A stretch of DNA of 64,000 nucleotides from Fulvitalea axinellae. Lineage in GTDB: Bacteria > Bacteroidota > Bacteroidia > Cytophagales > Cyclobacteriaceae. The stretch lies in assembly GCF_036492835.1 (NCBI RefSeq), contig NZ_AP025314.1, positions 4,630,010 to 4,694,009 on the forward strand, read 5' to 3'. A model generated the notes under the pieces. That model saw only the letters and a list, made by a program, of their open reading frames with translations. It was not told where the DNA came from and searched no databases. A program made the position numbers and the translations under genes. Shown in pieces: positions 53,442-61,708 of this stretch (position 1 is the first letter of the stretch; each line of letters opens with the position of its first letter).

Positions 53442-54935
53442 ATGACGAAAACACCCAAAAAACCCACTTTGCTACAGGCGCTCATTCCTATCATAGTGCT
53501 AATCGCTATGTTGAGCGTCAACGTTCTGCTTATGTTCAAGGACGACGCGCTTAGCGGATCGAACCAGATTATACTCTTGTTCGCCGCCGCCGTTGTAGTC
53601 CTAATAGCTATGAGCAGGCTTGGCTACGACTGGGAAACGATACAGGACGGCATAGTAAAGACTATCTCCACCGCCATGCCTTCAATCCTCATCATGCTGA
53701 TGATCGGTGCGCTTACGGGTACTTGGCTGATTAGCGGTATTGTTCCGGCCATGATTTATTACGGTTTGGACTTTCTGAACCCTAAAGTATTCTTACTTGC
53801 CGCCTGTGTTATCAGCGCCATCGTATCTATGGCTACGGGAAGCTCTTGGACCACTATCGGTACTATCGGGGTCGCTTTATTAGGTATCGGAAAAGCTTTG
53901 GGCTTCTCGGAAGGCATTGTGGCCGGAGCCATTATTTCCGGCGGATATTTCGGCGACAAATTGTCCCCGATGTCAGAAACCACCAACTTGGCACCCGCCG
54001 TAGCCGGAACGGATCTGTTTACCCACATCCGCTCCATGATGAAAACGAATATCCCGACATTCTCCATCACCATAGTCATCTTTACTATTCTAGGCTTTAT
54101 GTACGACGCCGGTGAGGTCGTCCATGGCCCAGAGGTGTTACAGGCTGCCTTGGCTTCAAAATTTGACATCACGCCGTTGCTCTTTATAGTGCCGGCTTTC
54201 GTGTTGGTTCTTATAGTTAAAAAAGCTCCGGCGCTTCCCGCCCTGTTTTTGGGTATGCTTCTGGGTTGTGTATTCGCCGCTATTTTCCAACCTGGCATTA
54301 TCGCCGAAATCGGAAAAGGAATTGTGGACGGCAGGGAAGTTAGTTCGCTTACCGCTTCGGCCATCGGAGCGTTCCAAGCCATGTTCGGCGATGTGTCAAT
54401 TACTACTGACAATGCCCAAGTCAACGACCTGCTCTCATCAGGAGGCATGGCCGGTATGATGAACACAATCTGGCTCATTATTTGCGCCATGGTATTCGGA
54501 GGCGCCATGGAGGCGTCCGGGATGCTCAGCCGCATCAGCGAAGCAATTATCAGCAAAGCGCAGTCTACAGGATCACTGATCACATCGACCGTCGGATCAT
54601 GCTTTTTCTTCAACCTTACGGCCTCTGACCAATACCTGGCCATTGTCGTTCCCGGCAAAATGTTCGCCGACGCTTACCGCAAACGCGGGATAGGGCCCGA
54701 AGTTTTGAGCCGTTCGTTGGAAGACGCGGGCACGGTGACATCGGTGCTTATCCCTTGGAACACCTGCGGCGCTTACCAATCGAATGTTTTGGGAGTCGCC
54801 ACGTGGGCTTACTTGCCTTATTGCTTCTTTAATTGGCTGAGTCCGATTGTTAACATTATCTTCGGGTACCTCTTCGTCAAAGCGAAGGAAGCCGTCAATC
54901 CGGGAAAAGTAGCCGTGGAAAGAGTAGAAGACTAA
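53442..54935 (+). CDS. NhaC-type Na+/H+ antiporter
   Basis: The 497-residue membrane protein has 10-12 helices and the NhaC-like segments MATGSSWTTIGTIGVALLGIG near residue 130, SGGYFGDKLSPMSETTNLAPAVAGTDLFTHI near residue 170, and the late ALEDAGTVTSVLIPWNTCGAYQ-type segment. It exchanges Na+ (or organic acids) for H+ across the inner membrane. The exonuclease gene follows after one base, suggesting cotranscription. Confidence 0.93.
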   Translation: MTKTPKKPTLLQALIPIIVLIAMLSVNVLLMFKDDALSGSNQIILLFAAAVVVLIAMSRLGYDWETIQDGIVKTISTAMPSILIMLMIGALTGTWLISGIVPAMIYYGLDFLNPKVFLLAACVISAIVSMATGSSWTTIGTIGVALLGIGKALGFSEGIVAGAIISGGYFGDKLSPMSETTNLAPAVAGTDLFTHIRSMMKTNIPTFSITIVIFTILGFMYDAGEVVHGPEVLQAALASKFDITPLLFIVPAFVLVLIVKKAPALPALFLGMLLGCVFAAIFQPGIIAEIGKGIVDGREVSSLTASAIGAFQAMFGDVSITTDNAQVNDLLSSGGMAGMMNTIWLIICAMVFGGAMEASGMLSRISEAIISKAQSTGSLITSTVGSCFFFNLTASDQYLAIVVPGKMFADAYRKRGIGPEVLSRSLEDAGTVTSVLIPWNTCGAYQSNVLGVATWAYLPYCFFNWLSPIVNIIFGYLFVKAKEAVNPGKVAVERVED

Positions 54936-54936
54936 T

Positions 54937-55524
54937 ATGAGATTCCAGACAGATATCAGCAAGGACGAAATCAATGACATGCCACTCTTGAGATACGAGG
55001 GCAAAGTAACGCTGGTCAACAACCCGGACCAAGTGGTGCCGGCATTGGAAAAGATCAGGCAACACGATGTGGCGGGTTTTGACACCGAAACCCGGCCGGC
55101 GTTCAGAAAAGGCCAACGCTATGATGTTGCCCTGGTACAAGTCGCCATTCCCGGCGAAGTGTTCCTTTTCCGGCTAAACAGCACCGGCCTAACGCCAGAC
55201 CTTGCTGAATATCTGGCAAACAGATCCTTTAAGAAAGTGGGGGTAGCACTCCACGACGATATCAAGGACCTCAGAAGACTCCGGGATTTCTCTCCGGAAG
55301 GGTTCGTAGAACTCGGCGACATGACCAAAGTGCTTGGCATAAAGAAAACCGGACTCAGAAACCTCGCGGCCATCATATTGGGCGGTAGAGTTTCAAAAAG
55401 CCAACAGACAAGTAATTGGGAAAAGCCGGAACTTACCGAAGGCCAGATCAGGTACGCGGCAACCGACGCTTGGGTTTCTATCAGGATTTACGAGGAACTC
55501 CTAGAGGAAAAACTGGCGGAATAA
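54937..55524 (+). CDS. 3'-5' exonuclease, RNase D-like
   Basis: The 195-residue protein has the DEDDy exonuclease motifs: FDTETRPAF (D-T-E), HDDIKDLRRL (second D), and YAATDAWVSI (Y and D). It lacks HRDC domains, so it is a short RNase D/WRN-exonuclease-type protein. Its ATG follows one base after the antiporter stop. Confidence 0.92.
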   Translation: MRFQTDISKDEINDMPLLRYEGKVTLVNNPDQVVPALEKIRQHDVAGFDTETRPAFRKGQRYDVALVQVAIPGEVFLFRLNSTGLTPDLAEYLANRSFKKVGVALHDDIKDLRRLRDFSPEGFVELGDMTKVLGIKKTGLRNLAAIILGGRVSKSQQTSNWEKPELTEGQIRYAATDAWVSIRIYEELLEEKLAE

Positions 55525-55552
55525 AGATAACGCCCATAATGGCATCTTTAAG

Positions 55553-55582
55553 AAAGCGGAGACAGGGATCTCCGCTTTTTTT
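55553..55582 (+). terminator. Terminator after the exonuclease gene
   Basis: AAAGCGGAGA and TCTCCGCTTT are perfect 10-bp arms with a 6-base loop, followed by TTTT. Confidence 0.85.
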
Positions 55583-55872
55583 GTGCCTATAAACTAACTC
55601 GGCACTTTGCTTCCACAACTCTTGTCTAACTCCATTTCCGCAATCGTTTTCGTAGCGAAAAGCTCTTGCTTTGGTCTGATTTTTTGAAAAAAAATTGCTT
55701 ACCCTAAATTTTTCCACACTAGACAAAATAGTACTCTCCCTATTGCGAACTTCGCAAAACAGCCCCTCTTTTTAAAACCCTTCATGAGAGCTTTATTCAT
55801 CAAAAAACCTATTTCATTGCAAATATCACACTACTTAGCGTTAATGATTTTTAATTTCGCAATTAATCACTG

Positions 55873-55880
55873 TATCTTTG
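55873..55880 (+). promoter_or_regulatory. -7 box TATCTTTG before the small secreted protein
   Basis: It matches the TAnnTTTG consensus and lies 32 bases before the ATG at 55912. The rest of the 387-base gap after the exonuclease gene holds no gene besides the terminator. Confidence 0.6.
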
Positions 55881-55911
55881 TATCACAAACAAACCGAAAA
55901 ACCACAAATAA

Positions 55912-56277
55912 ATGAAGATTATGAAAGCGATTATTTTAACCCTCACAGTATTATTTTCAGTTACGGCGACTTCTTTCGCAGGAAACGGTGAAGCTACAGA
56001 AAAAGACCAGAAAGTCACTTTGATCCGCTTCCCGCACAAAAGTAAATTCAAAGTGCTTTACTTAGGCGAAGGACAGGACAAAGTAAGCGTGAAAATCTAC
56101 GACAACGCAGGCGAATTGATCCACACAAACAACGTTCGCAGTAAAGCCTCATTCCTCCGTACTTACAACCTCTCTCAGCTTCCGTCGGGCAGTTATAAAG
56201 TGGTAGTTAAGGACAGTGAAGGTGTTCACACTGAAACGTTCAGCACATCAGCTCCAATGTTTATGGCTAAAAACTAA
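55912..56277 (+). CDS. Small secreted protein with one β-sandwich domain
   Basis: The 121-residue protein has a signal peptide ending at TSFAG (the ATG three codons on is also possible). The mature part shows strand patterns such as KVSVKIYDNAGELIHTNNVRS and LPSGSYKVVVKDSEG, like the Por secretion C-terminal or fibronectin-like folds of Bacteroidota. The function is unknown. It is probably expressed well, given the good promoter and strong terminator. Confidence 0.75.
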   Translation: MKIMKAIILTLTVLFSVTATSFAGNGEATEKDQKVTLIRFPHKSKFKVLYLGEGQDKVSVKIYDNAGELIHTNNVRSKASFLRTYNLSQLPSGSYKVVVKDSEGVHTETFSTSAPMFMAKN

Positions 56278-56352
56278 GCCGTACGTCCCAAAGTTAAATT
56301 CCCTAAAACAACCAATAGACGACCCGACAGGCAATAGGGCCTGCTCGGCTTT

Positions 56353-56377
56353 GAAGGCGAAAGCCTTCTTTTTTTGC
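56353..56377 (+). terminator. Terminator after the small secreted protein
   Basis: GAAGGC and GCCTTC enclose a GAAA tetraloop and are followed by TTTTTTT: a textbook terminator. Confidence 0.9.
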
Positions 56378-56465
56378 CTAATATTTTCTAATCGCACTTT
56401 TCCATTCACGCTTATCCTCCTCAAAGCGTAAAACCTATCTTTCCCTTGCCTGTTTTCTCTGCACT

Positions 56466-57719
56466 GTGTTCCAAACAAAGCAACGCCTCCCGAAAAAACA
56501 AGCCAACCCGAAAAACGGAGCTTCGGCCACGCCAATCCAACGAAAAATCGGTTTTGAATTCGAAGTCGGGGATTGGGAAGTTTTTAAGGTGAAAGAAGGG
56601 GCCGAAGATCTCGCTAGGGATAGAAACCACCCGGAATGCCGCCTGCCACTTGCCCACAAAGACGTCATACTTTCCGGCGAAGGTTTTGGTATGACCGGCG
56701 ACGCCAGCCCGGGCTTTACGGATATAGAATACGTCACAGAGCCGTTCGAGGAAACGGACGAAGGTCTTGAGCGCCTCAGGAAAACGATGGCGGGTATTAC
56801 AGCCTCGGCTACTGCTCTCCATCATTTGGCCCAAGAAAATCCTAGCGAATTAGTCAGAGCGTCTTCTCTCGGTCAATATGGCGATGTAAAGCTCCCAAAT
56901 TCACTTATCGATGCCACGACACCTCCACTTATGAAACCCCAGTTAACAGCTGGCGTAGGCTTACGCCATATACCGGACTTGCTTAGGCTTACAGGGCTTT
57001 CGGCTAGGGAAGACGAAAAAACCAAATCCGAACTTTCCCTTTTCCGCAAAACCTTAATCGACCACAAACCAGGCATGCATCCGTTACTGAAAGAAGAGGC
57101 TTACGTTTCTCACCACACTACGGCTTTCTGCGCTTCTTCATTAGAAAACATACTTTCCACTCCTCCAAGCCCGGAATTGGTCGCTTTGGCATCTTTGATT
57201 CGGGTTTATATCCTATCCGCTATAAGGATGCCTTTTTATTACCCAAAAAGCGCTTTGGCGATTATGGCAAGGACTGATTTCGCACAGATGTTTAGGCTTT
57301 TGCCTCCACAAGAACAGGAAGCACTTAAAGCAGAGAACGCTTCGCTTTTTGTAAAGGCAATGGAAAACTGCCTTCCTTTTATAAATCTGAACAGCCCTAT
57401 TTTCGAAAATGGGGTCAGAAAGGAACAAAAGGAAGCACCAAACAAAACTCTGGAAAGACCTCTGAAAAAAGAATGGATTCGCAATATTCCTTTGGGTGTG
57501 GACTTGCTCACGCAAAAGTATTTCCCAATGCCTGAAAAAGCATCGGAACTCGACACAATTGGCTCTTGGCATGAGCGAACGGAACTTCTCACTGACGGAA
57601 CTTCCGCACCTATTTTCGAGCTTAGGAGAATGGCAAATGCAGAAACAATAGAAGAGTGGGGAGCTATAGCCGAAATGGCTTTTGAGGCCATCAGGAGCCT
57701 AAAAAGGGATAAAAAATAA
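56466..57719 (+). CDS. Orphan protein with amidoligase-like N-terminus
   Basis: The 417-residue protein begins at a GTG and has no signal peptide. After a basic 24-residue front ending TPIQRK, it shows IGFEFEVGDW (G29-F-E-F-E33) and later DIEYVTEPFEET (86-97). This pair resembles the G-E-E and D--E--T-P pieces of Amidoligase_2-type (glutamine-synthetase-like) enzymes. Near the C-terminus lies an IFELRRM piece. The PIQRK-type linker is like those found in extracellular-contractile or polymorphic toxin proteins, so an effector-like role is possible. No secretion or immunity gene is adjacent, and family membership is unconfirmed. Confidence 0.55.
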   Translation: MFQTKQRLPKKQANPKNGASATPIQRKIGFEFEVGDWEVFKVKEGAEDLARDRNHPECRLPLAHKDVILSGEGFGMTGDASPGFTDIEYVTEPFEETDEGLERLRKTMAGITASATALHHLAQENPSELVRASSLGQYGDVKLPNSLIDATTPPLMKPQLTAGVGLRHIPDLLRLTGLSAREDEKTKSELSLFRKTLIDHKPGMHPLLKEEAYVSHHTTAFCASSLENILSTPPSPELVALASLIRVYILSAIRMPFYYPKSALAIMARTDFAQMFRLLPPQEQEALKAENASLFVKAMENCLPFINLNSPIFENGVRKEQKEAPNKTLERPLKKEWIRNIPLGVDLLTQKYFPMPEKASELDTIGSWHERTELLTDGTSAPIFELRRMANAETIEEWGAIAEMAFEAIRSLKRDKK

Positions 57720-57752
57720 AGGTCCCGCTTCTTTGTCAGAAACGGGATCTTT
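57718..57752. terminator. Terminator between the amidoligase-like gene and rpiB
   Basis: AAAGGTCCCG and CGGGATCTTT pair with one G-T wobble between convergent genes, but the T-runs are short. Confidence 0.5.
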
Positions 57753-57782
57753 AGCGGAGCTAATGTTTTTCAATTAACAGAT

Positions 57783-58223
57783 TCAAGAGCAGGCAATCTT
57801 GCTCACTCTAGTCTCATGGCGTCCGCCCTCAAATTCCGTAGTAAGGAATGTCTCGGCCATAGCCATCGCTTGTTGGCGGGCAGTGAATCTAGCGGGAATA
57901 CACAACACATTCGCATTATTGTGCTGACGCACCAACTGAACGATCTCGTTGTTCCAGCAAAGGCCGGCGCGTACGTTCGGGTATTTATTCGCCGTCATGG
58001 CTACGCCGTTTGCGCTTCCGCAAATCAGGATTCCGGCCTCAAACTCGCCGTCATTGACTCCTTTGGCCACTTTATGGGCAAAGTCAGGATAATCAACCGA
58101 CTCTTCGGTCATGGTTCCGAAATCGGTTACCTCGCATCCAGCGGCTTCAAGCTGTTTTTTGATAGCCTCTTTGTACTCCGGCGACGCATGGTCACCGCCA
58201 ATAGCGATTTTTTTGAAAAGCAT
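57783..58223 (-). CDS. rpiB: Ribose 5-phosphate isomerase B
   Basis: The 146-residue enzyme interconverts ribose- and ribulose-5-phosphate. IAIGGDHASPEYKEAIKKQL is the N-terminal phosphate loop. ICGSANGVAMTANK carries the catalytic Cys, and CWNNEIVQLVRQHNNANVLCIPAR the following His-rich helix. It lies 100 bases after tatC on the same strand, so both may be cotranscribed. Confidence 0.95.
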   Translation of the reverse strand: MLFKKIAIGGDHASPEYKEAIKKQLEAAGCEVTDFGTMTEESVDYPDFAHKVAKGVNDGEFEAGILICGSANGVAMTANKYPNVRAGLCWNNEIVQLVRQHNNANVLCIPARFTARQQAMAMAETFLTTEFEGGRHETRVSKIACS

Positions 58224-58323
58224 AGTGCTTAAGTATATTTCCCCGCTCCGTTACCGAACCGGGGGTTTTAGTTATGATTACAGTCTTTAAACGCTTCCGG
58301 AGAGACTTTCTTCTTCCGGCGAA

Positions 58324-59160
58324 TTAATATTCGTCATCATGGTGCGTAACCGCAAGCTCTTGCTTATTCTTTCTGTGTACAAAAGCCGAAATGTGGATCC
58401 CCGCCTCATAAAGCACAACCAAAGGCATGGCTACCAAAACCTGACTCATTACGTCCGGAGGAGTAAGGATAGCCGACAGCGCCAACATCACTATAAACGC
58501 GTGTTTCCGGTAAGCTCGCAGAAATTCCGGCGTCACGATTCCGGCCTTCGAAAGGAAATAAACCACTACCGGCAACTGGAACATAATGGCGCAAGCCAAA
58601 ACCAGACGACAGATTGTGGATATATAATTGGTAAGGTCGATTTGGTTAACGATACTGGCGTCGACCTGATAGTTCGAAAGAAAGTTAATCGCCAACGGCG
58701 ATACGATATAATAGCCGAACAAAACCCCCGCAAGGAACAACACGCTCACGAAAAACACGGCTCCGCCCGAAGCTTTCCGCTCTTCCTCATAAAGCCCGGG
58801 GCTAATGAATCGCCACACTTCCCAAAATGCGTAAGGAAACGCGCACACGATGCCCACCACAAACGAGGCCATCAAGTGTGTGGAAAACTGTCCGAACATA
58901 GTCCTGTTCTGGATCTCAAACGGCAATGCCTCGATACAGAGTATCGGCGATCCCATTTTCTCCCCCAATTCACACAGCATTCTGTACGTCCAGAAATCCA
59001 GACGGGAAGGCGCCAGCAATATTTCTCCAAAGATAAAATCCTTCGCCAAGAAAGCGATGACGGCGAAAACGACAATCGATACCGCCGCGCGGACCACATG
59101 CCATCGCAGTTCTTCCAGATGTTCCAGAAATGTCAATTCGTGCTCTTCTGTCTCCGCCAA
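58324..59160 (-). CDS. tatC: Sec-independent translocase subunit TatC
   Basis: The 278-residue membrane protein recognises twin-arginine signal peptides. FLEHLEELRWHVVRA at the N-terminus, FSTHLMASFVVGIVCAFPYAFWEVWRFISPGLY in the middle and six helices are characteristic. The loop after the first helix is longer than usual. No tatA gene is next to it. The gene is followed by rpiB, a common pairing in Bacteroidota. Confidence 0.95.
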   Translation of the reverse strand: MAETEEHELTFLEHLEELRWHVVRAAVSIVVFAVIAFLAKDFIFGEILLAPSRLDFWTYRMLCELGEKMGSPILCIEALPFEIQNRTMFGQFSTHLMASFVVGIVCAFPYAFWEVWRFISPGLYEEERKASGGAVFFVSVLFLAGVLFGYYIVSPLAINFLSNYQVDASIVNQIDLTNYISTICRLVLACAIMFQLPVVVYFLSKAGIVTPEFLRAYRKHAFIVMLALSAILTPPDVMSQVLVAMPLVVLYEAGIHISAFVHRKNKQELAVTHHDDEY

Positions 59161-59299
59161 TGTCCTATCAGTTTAAGTTCAAACAATTGTTCCCATTCCT
59201 GTAACGCTGGATTGGGCATTTTCCTCAAAAATAATAAAAAAAAGTACGGCAAGCCCGCTTTTTTAGCCTAACGAAAACAAAGTCAGGCCCTGAAACAAG

Positions 59300-59330
59300 T
59301 CCGCCCGCTTCCTGTAAGAAAGCGGGCGGA
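59300..59330 (-). terminator. GC-rich hairpin after the cation/proton antiporter gene
   Basis: TCCGCCCGCTT and AAGCGGGCGGA are perfect 11-bp arms. On the minus strand it is followed by only a weak T-run, so termination may be Rho-dependent or partial. Confidence 0.5.
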
Positions 59331-59350
59331 AATACCGAAGGAATAATACG

Positions 59351-60616
59351 CTAGCGTTTTCGTATCATTCTAGTTTTGTTGGTTTTCGCTAAAAGGTTTT
59401 TCATAGTAGGAGCGGACAGCACAATCGTCACGATCACCATTACCACAATCGCCACAAAAAGTTCTTTGTCGATCAATCCGGCCTCCAACGCTATAGTTCC
59501 CAAGATTACTTCCAAGGTTCCGTGCGTATTCATACCAAAGCCCACGGCCCAAGACTCCCGCTTAGCCATTCCGCCCATTCGCGCACCCATAGCGGCTCCG
59601 CTTACTTTGCCCAAGAAGGCCAAAACAATCAGCGCCAACACCAAAGGCAAATTGAAACTCGCGATAAAGTTGATATGCAAACCAATGGACACGAAGAATA
59701 GCGGAGCGAATATATTATTCACAAACTGGTGAACGATTTCTTTCGCTTTCTCGGAAAGATTAGCCGAATCGCCCAAAGCAATGCCCGTAATAAAAGCGCC
59801 GAAAATGGCGTGGATACCAATATATTCCGTAAAAGCGGCCGAGATAAAACAAACCGCCATCGAAAGCGACAACAATCCGCCCGGCCAAGCCAAACGTTTG
59901 TTGACCCAAGGCAAAATCCTATCGATAATTCCCCGGCCAATAGTCAGCATAAACAGCGTGAAGCCCAAGGTCAAACCGATGGTATGCCCTATACTCAGCT
60001 TTTCCGGATTTCCACCGTCGAGCATACTCAGGATTACAGAGAATATCAACCAGCCTAAAATATCGATAATCATAGCCGAAGCTATGATAAGCATTCCCAT
60101 CCTGGTTTTGAAGATATCAAGGTCCATCAACACCCGGGCTATCACCGGCAATGCCGTAATGGATAATGTGGTTCCGATAAACAGAGCGAAAACAAAGCGC
60201 TGATCCTCGTTCACAATTCCGAAAAACTCGGGAAAAGCGTAAGAACCGATAAATCCCAATCCCAGCGGAGCGAACAGCGACAACAAACTGACATAGACGG
60301 CTCGTTTGCCTTGCTCCACCACCAGGTGAAGCTCCACTTCCAACCCCGCGATAAATAACAGCAGAACTACCGCTATCTGGACAAAACCGTCCAAAACCGT
60401 CGCCGAGGTTCCCTCCATAGGGAAAATATCGGCGAAAAGTTCGGGAGAAATCGCCCCCAACAGGGTAGGGCCCAGCACTACGCCGGCCAATATCTCGCCC
60501 ACTACGCCCGGTTGCTTCAGTTTTCTGAACATCTCGGCCATCAGCCGGGCGGCAACGAGCATGATGCTCAACTGCAATAGCAGGTTTATAATTTCATGAT
60601 GATTCAGTTTTTCCAT
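59351..60616 (-). CDS. KefB-type cation:proton antiporter
   Basis: The 421-residue protein belongs to the CPA2 monovalent cation antiporters with 12-13 helices. Typical segments are FRKLKQPGVVGEILAGVVLGPTLLG near residue 30, LLLFIAGLEVELHLV near residue 82, and the end piece GFGMNTHGTLEVILGTIALEAG. No Trk/KTN (RCK) domain follows, so it is the short form. It lies 84 bases after a tandem universal stress protein gene, likely a regulator or partner. Confidence 0.93.
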   Translation of the reverse strand: MEKLNHHEIINLLLQLSIMLVAARLMAEMFRKLKQPGVVGEILAGVVLGPTLLGAISPELFADIFPMEGTSATVLDGFVQIAVVLLLFIAGLEVELHLVVEQGKRAVYVSLLSLFAPLGLGFIGSYAFPEFFGIVNEDQRFVFALFIGTTLSITALPVIARVLMDLDIFKTRMGMLIIASAMIIDILGWLIFSVILSMLDGGNPEKLSIGHTIGLTLGFTLFMLTIGRGIIDRILPWVNKRLAWPGGLLSLSMAVCFISAAFTEYIGIHAIFGAFITGIALGDSANLSEKAKEIVHQFVNNIFAPLFFVSIGLHINFIASFNLPLVLALIVLAFLGKVSGAAMGARMGGMAKRESWAVGFGMNTHGTLEVILGTIALEAGLIDKELFVAIVVMVIVTIVLSAPTMKNLLAKTNKTRMIRKR

Positions 60617-60700
60617 GCAAGAAAAGCTTATATGTGGTCGCCACGGAGTGAGGCATGGCGGACAATTGTTTAGGGCAGGCCGACACCGGCTTGTCCCGTT

Positions 60701-61531
60701 TTAGTGGACGATGAGCAAATTGGACGGAAGATTCGACATGATATGCTCCAGATCACGACGGAAAATTCGGTCCCAAAGACCCATCTCACGATCCATTCCC
60801 TGCATTACCAGCAAGTCGGCGTGGCTTCTCCGCACGAAATTCGCCAATTCGTGCCCCGGCTTTCCGGCGGTCACTTTAATATTGATCCGCAGGCCTTCCG
60901 TATCGATACGCTCAAGCTTGCGATGGACTTCCTGAATCTCCTGGTGTACGATATGCTTACGAGTTTCGCCGTATTCGTTTTCGGAACCTTCGCCCGCCAC
61001 CACCATGCTGAGGCTGTAAAGCGAAATTTCCCTTACGATGTGTACAATTCCGCTATTCTCCACTTTAGCGAGTTCGCAACCGTCCATCAAGGCCTTGCGC
61101 GGGGCCGGACCAGCGCCAGCTTGTATCACTATTTTGGAAAAAGGCTTTGGCTTTACGGAAGGTTCCGTAAGCATAAGCACCGAGCAGTTGGCCCGACGTA
61201 AGATTTTTCTGGCTATCGAACCGATATAATGCCTCACCAGATTTTCTTTGGTCAGGGCTCCAGCCACCAACAGGTCAACGTTCTCACTTATACACACGGA
61301 AAGGATAGTGGTTGTCGTAACCCCTTCTTTCCAAATGAGTTCGCAATTGTTCTCGTCAAGACCGGCCTTTCCCATCACTTCGTGAAGATACTTCTCATCA
61401 CGTTCATTATGGCGCCCCACATGAATCAGCAAAAGTTCCGATTCAAAAACTTTCCTTAGACGAGCGGCCTCGAAGACCATGGCCTCGCACCGGGGCGAAA
61501 AAGCAACAGCCACCGCTATTTTATTGTACAT
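60701..61531 (-). CDS. Tandem-domain universal stress protein
   Basis: The start at 61531 (MYNKIAVAVAFSPRCEAMVF) gives a 276-residue protein with two UspA-like domains, roughly 1-140 and 141-276. The first ends GSIARKILRRANCSVLMLTE and the second SHADLLVMQGMDREMG...LPSNLLIVH. These show the hydrophobic strands of nucleotide-binding USPs. The exact G-2-G-9-G(S/T) phosphate loop is imperfect in both. The antiporter gene follows on the same strand, a recurrent pairing in Bacteroidota. Confidence 0.9.
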   Translation of the reverse strand: MYNKIAVAVAFSPRCEAMVFEAARLRKVFESELLLIHVGRHNERDEKYLHEVMGKAGLDENNCELIWKEGVTTTTILSVCISENVDLLVAGALTKENLVRHYIGSIARKILRRANCSVLMLTEPSVKPKPFSKIVIQAGAGPAPRKALMDGCELAKVENSGIVHIVREISLYSLSMVVAGEGSENEYGETRKHIVHQEIQEVHRKLERIDTEGLRINIKVTAGKPGHELANFVRRSHADLLVMQGMDREMGLWDRIFRRDLEHIMSNLPSNLLIVH

Positions 61532-61693
61532 ACTGCACTCGGTTTCGGTTAGAGGTAAAAACACCCGGAACCCGCCAGGCCCGGCTTTTTTCCTTCCAAT
61601 ATAATTATTTCGCAGGTATTATTCGGTTCAAAAAACGCTCCGCCGTAAAAAATATGGGACTTTTGCCGTTATAAAAGTTCCTGCGCTTTTCAT

Positions 61694-61701
61694 TATATTT
61701 G
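61694..61701 (+). promoter_or_regulatory. -7 box TATATTTG directly before glyS
   Basis: It fits the TAnnTTTG consensus and ends 7 bases before the ATG at 61709, so transcription would start at or next to the start codon (leaderless message). No good -33 TTG is placed 19 bases before, so the call is moderate. Confidence 0.5.
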
Positions 61702-61708
61702 GACCATT

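Noticed and set aside
53759..54658. 299-codon minus-strand ORF opposite the NhaC antiporter
   Set aside because: Antisense to conserved membrane motifs, so it is a codon-bias shadow.
58339..59271. 310-codon plus-strand ORF opposite tatC
   Set aside because: TatC motifs are on the other strand, and this frame is a basic, His/Arg-rich shadow.
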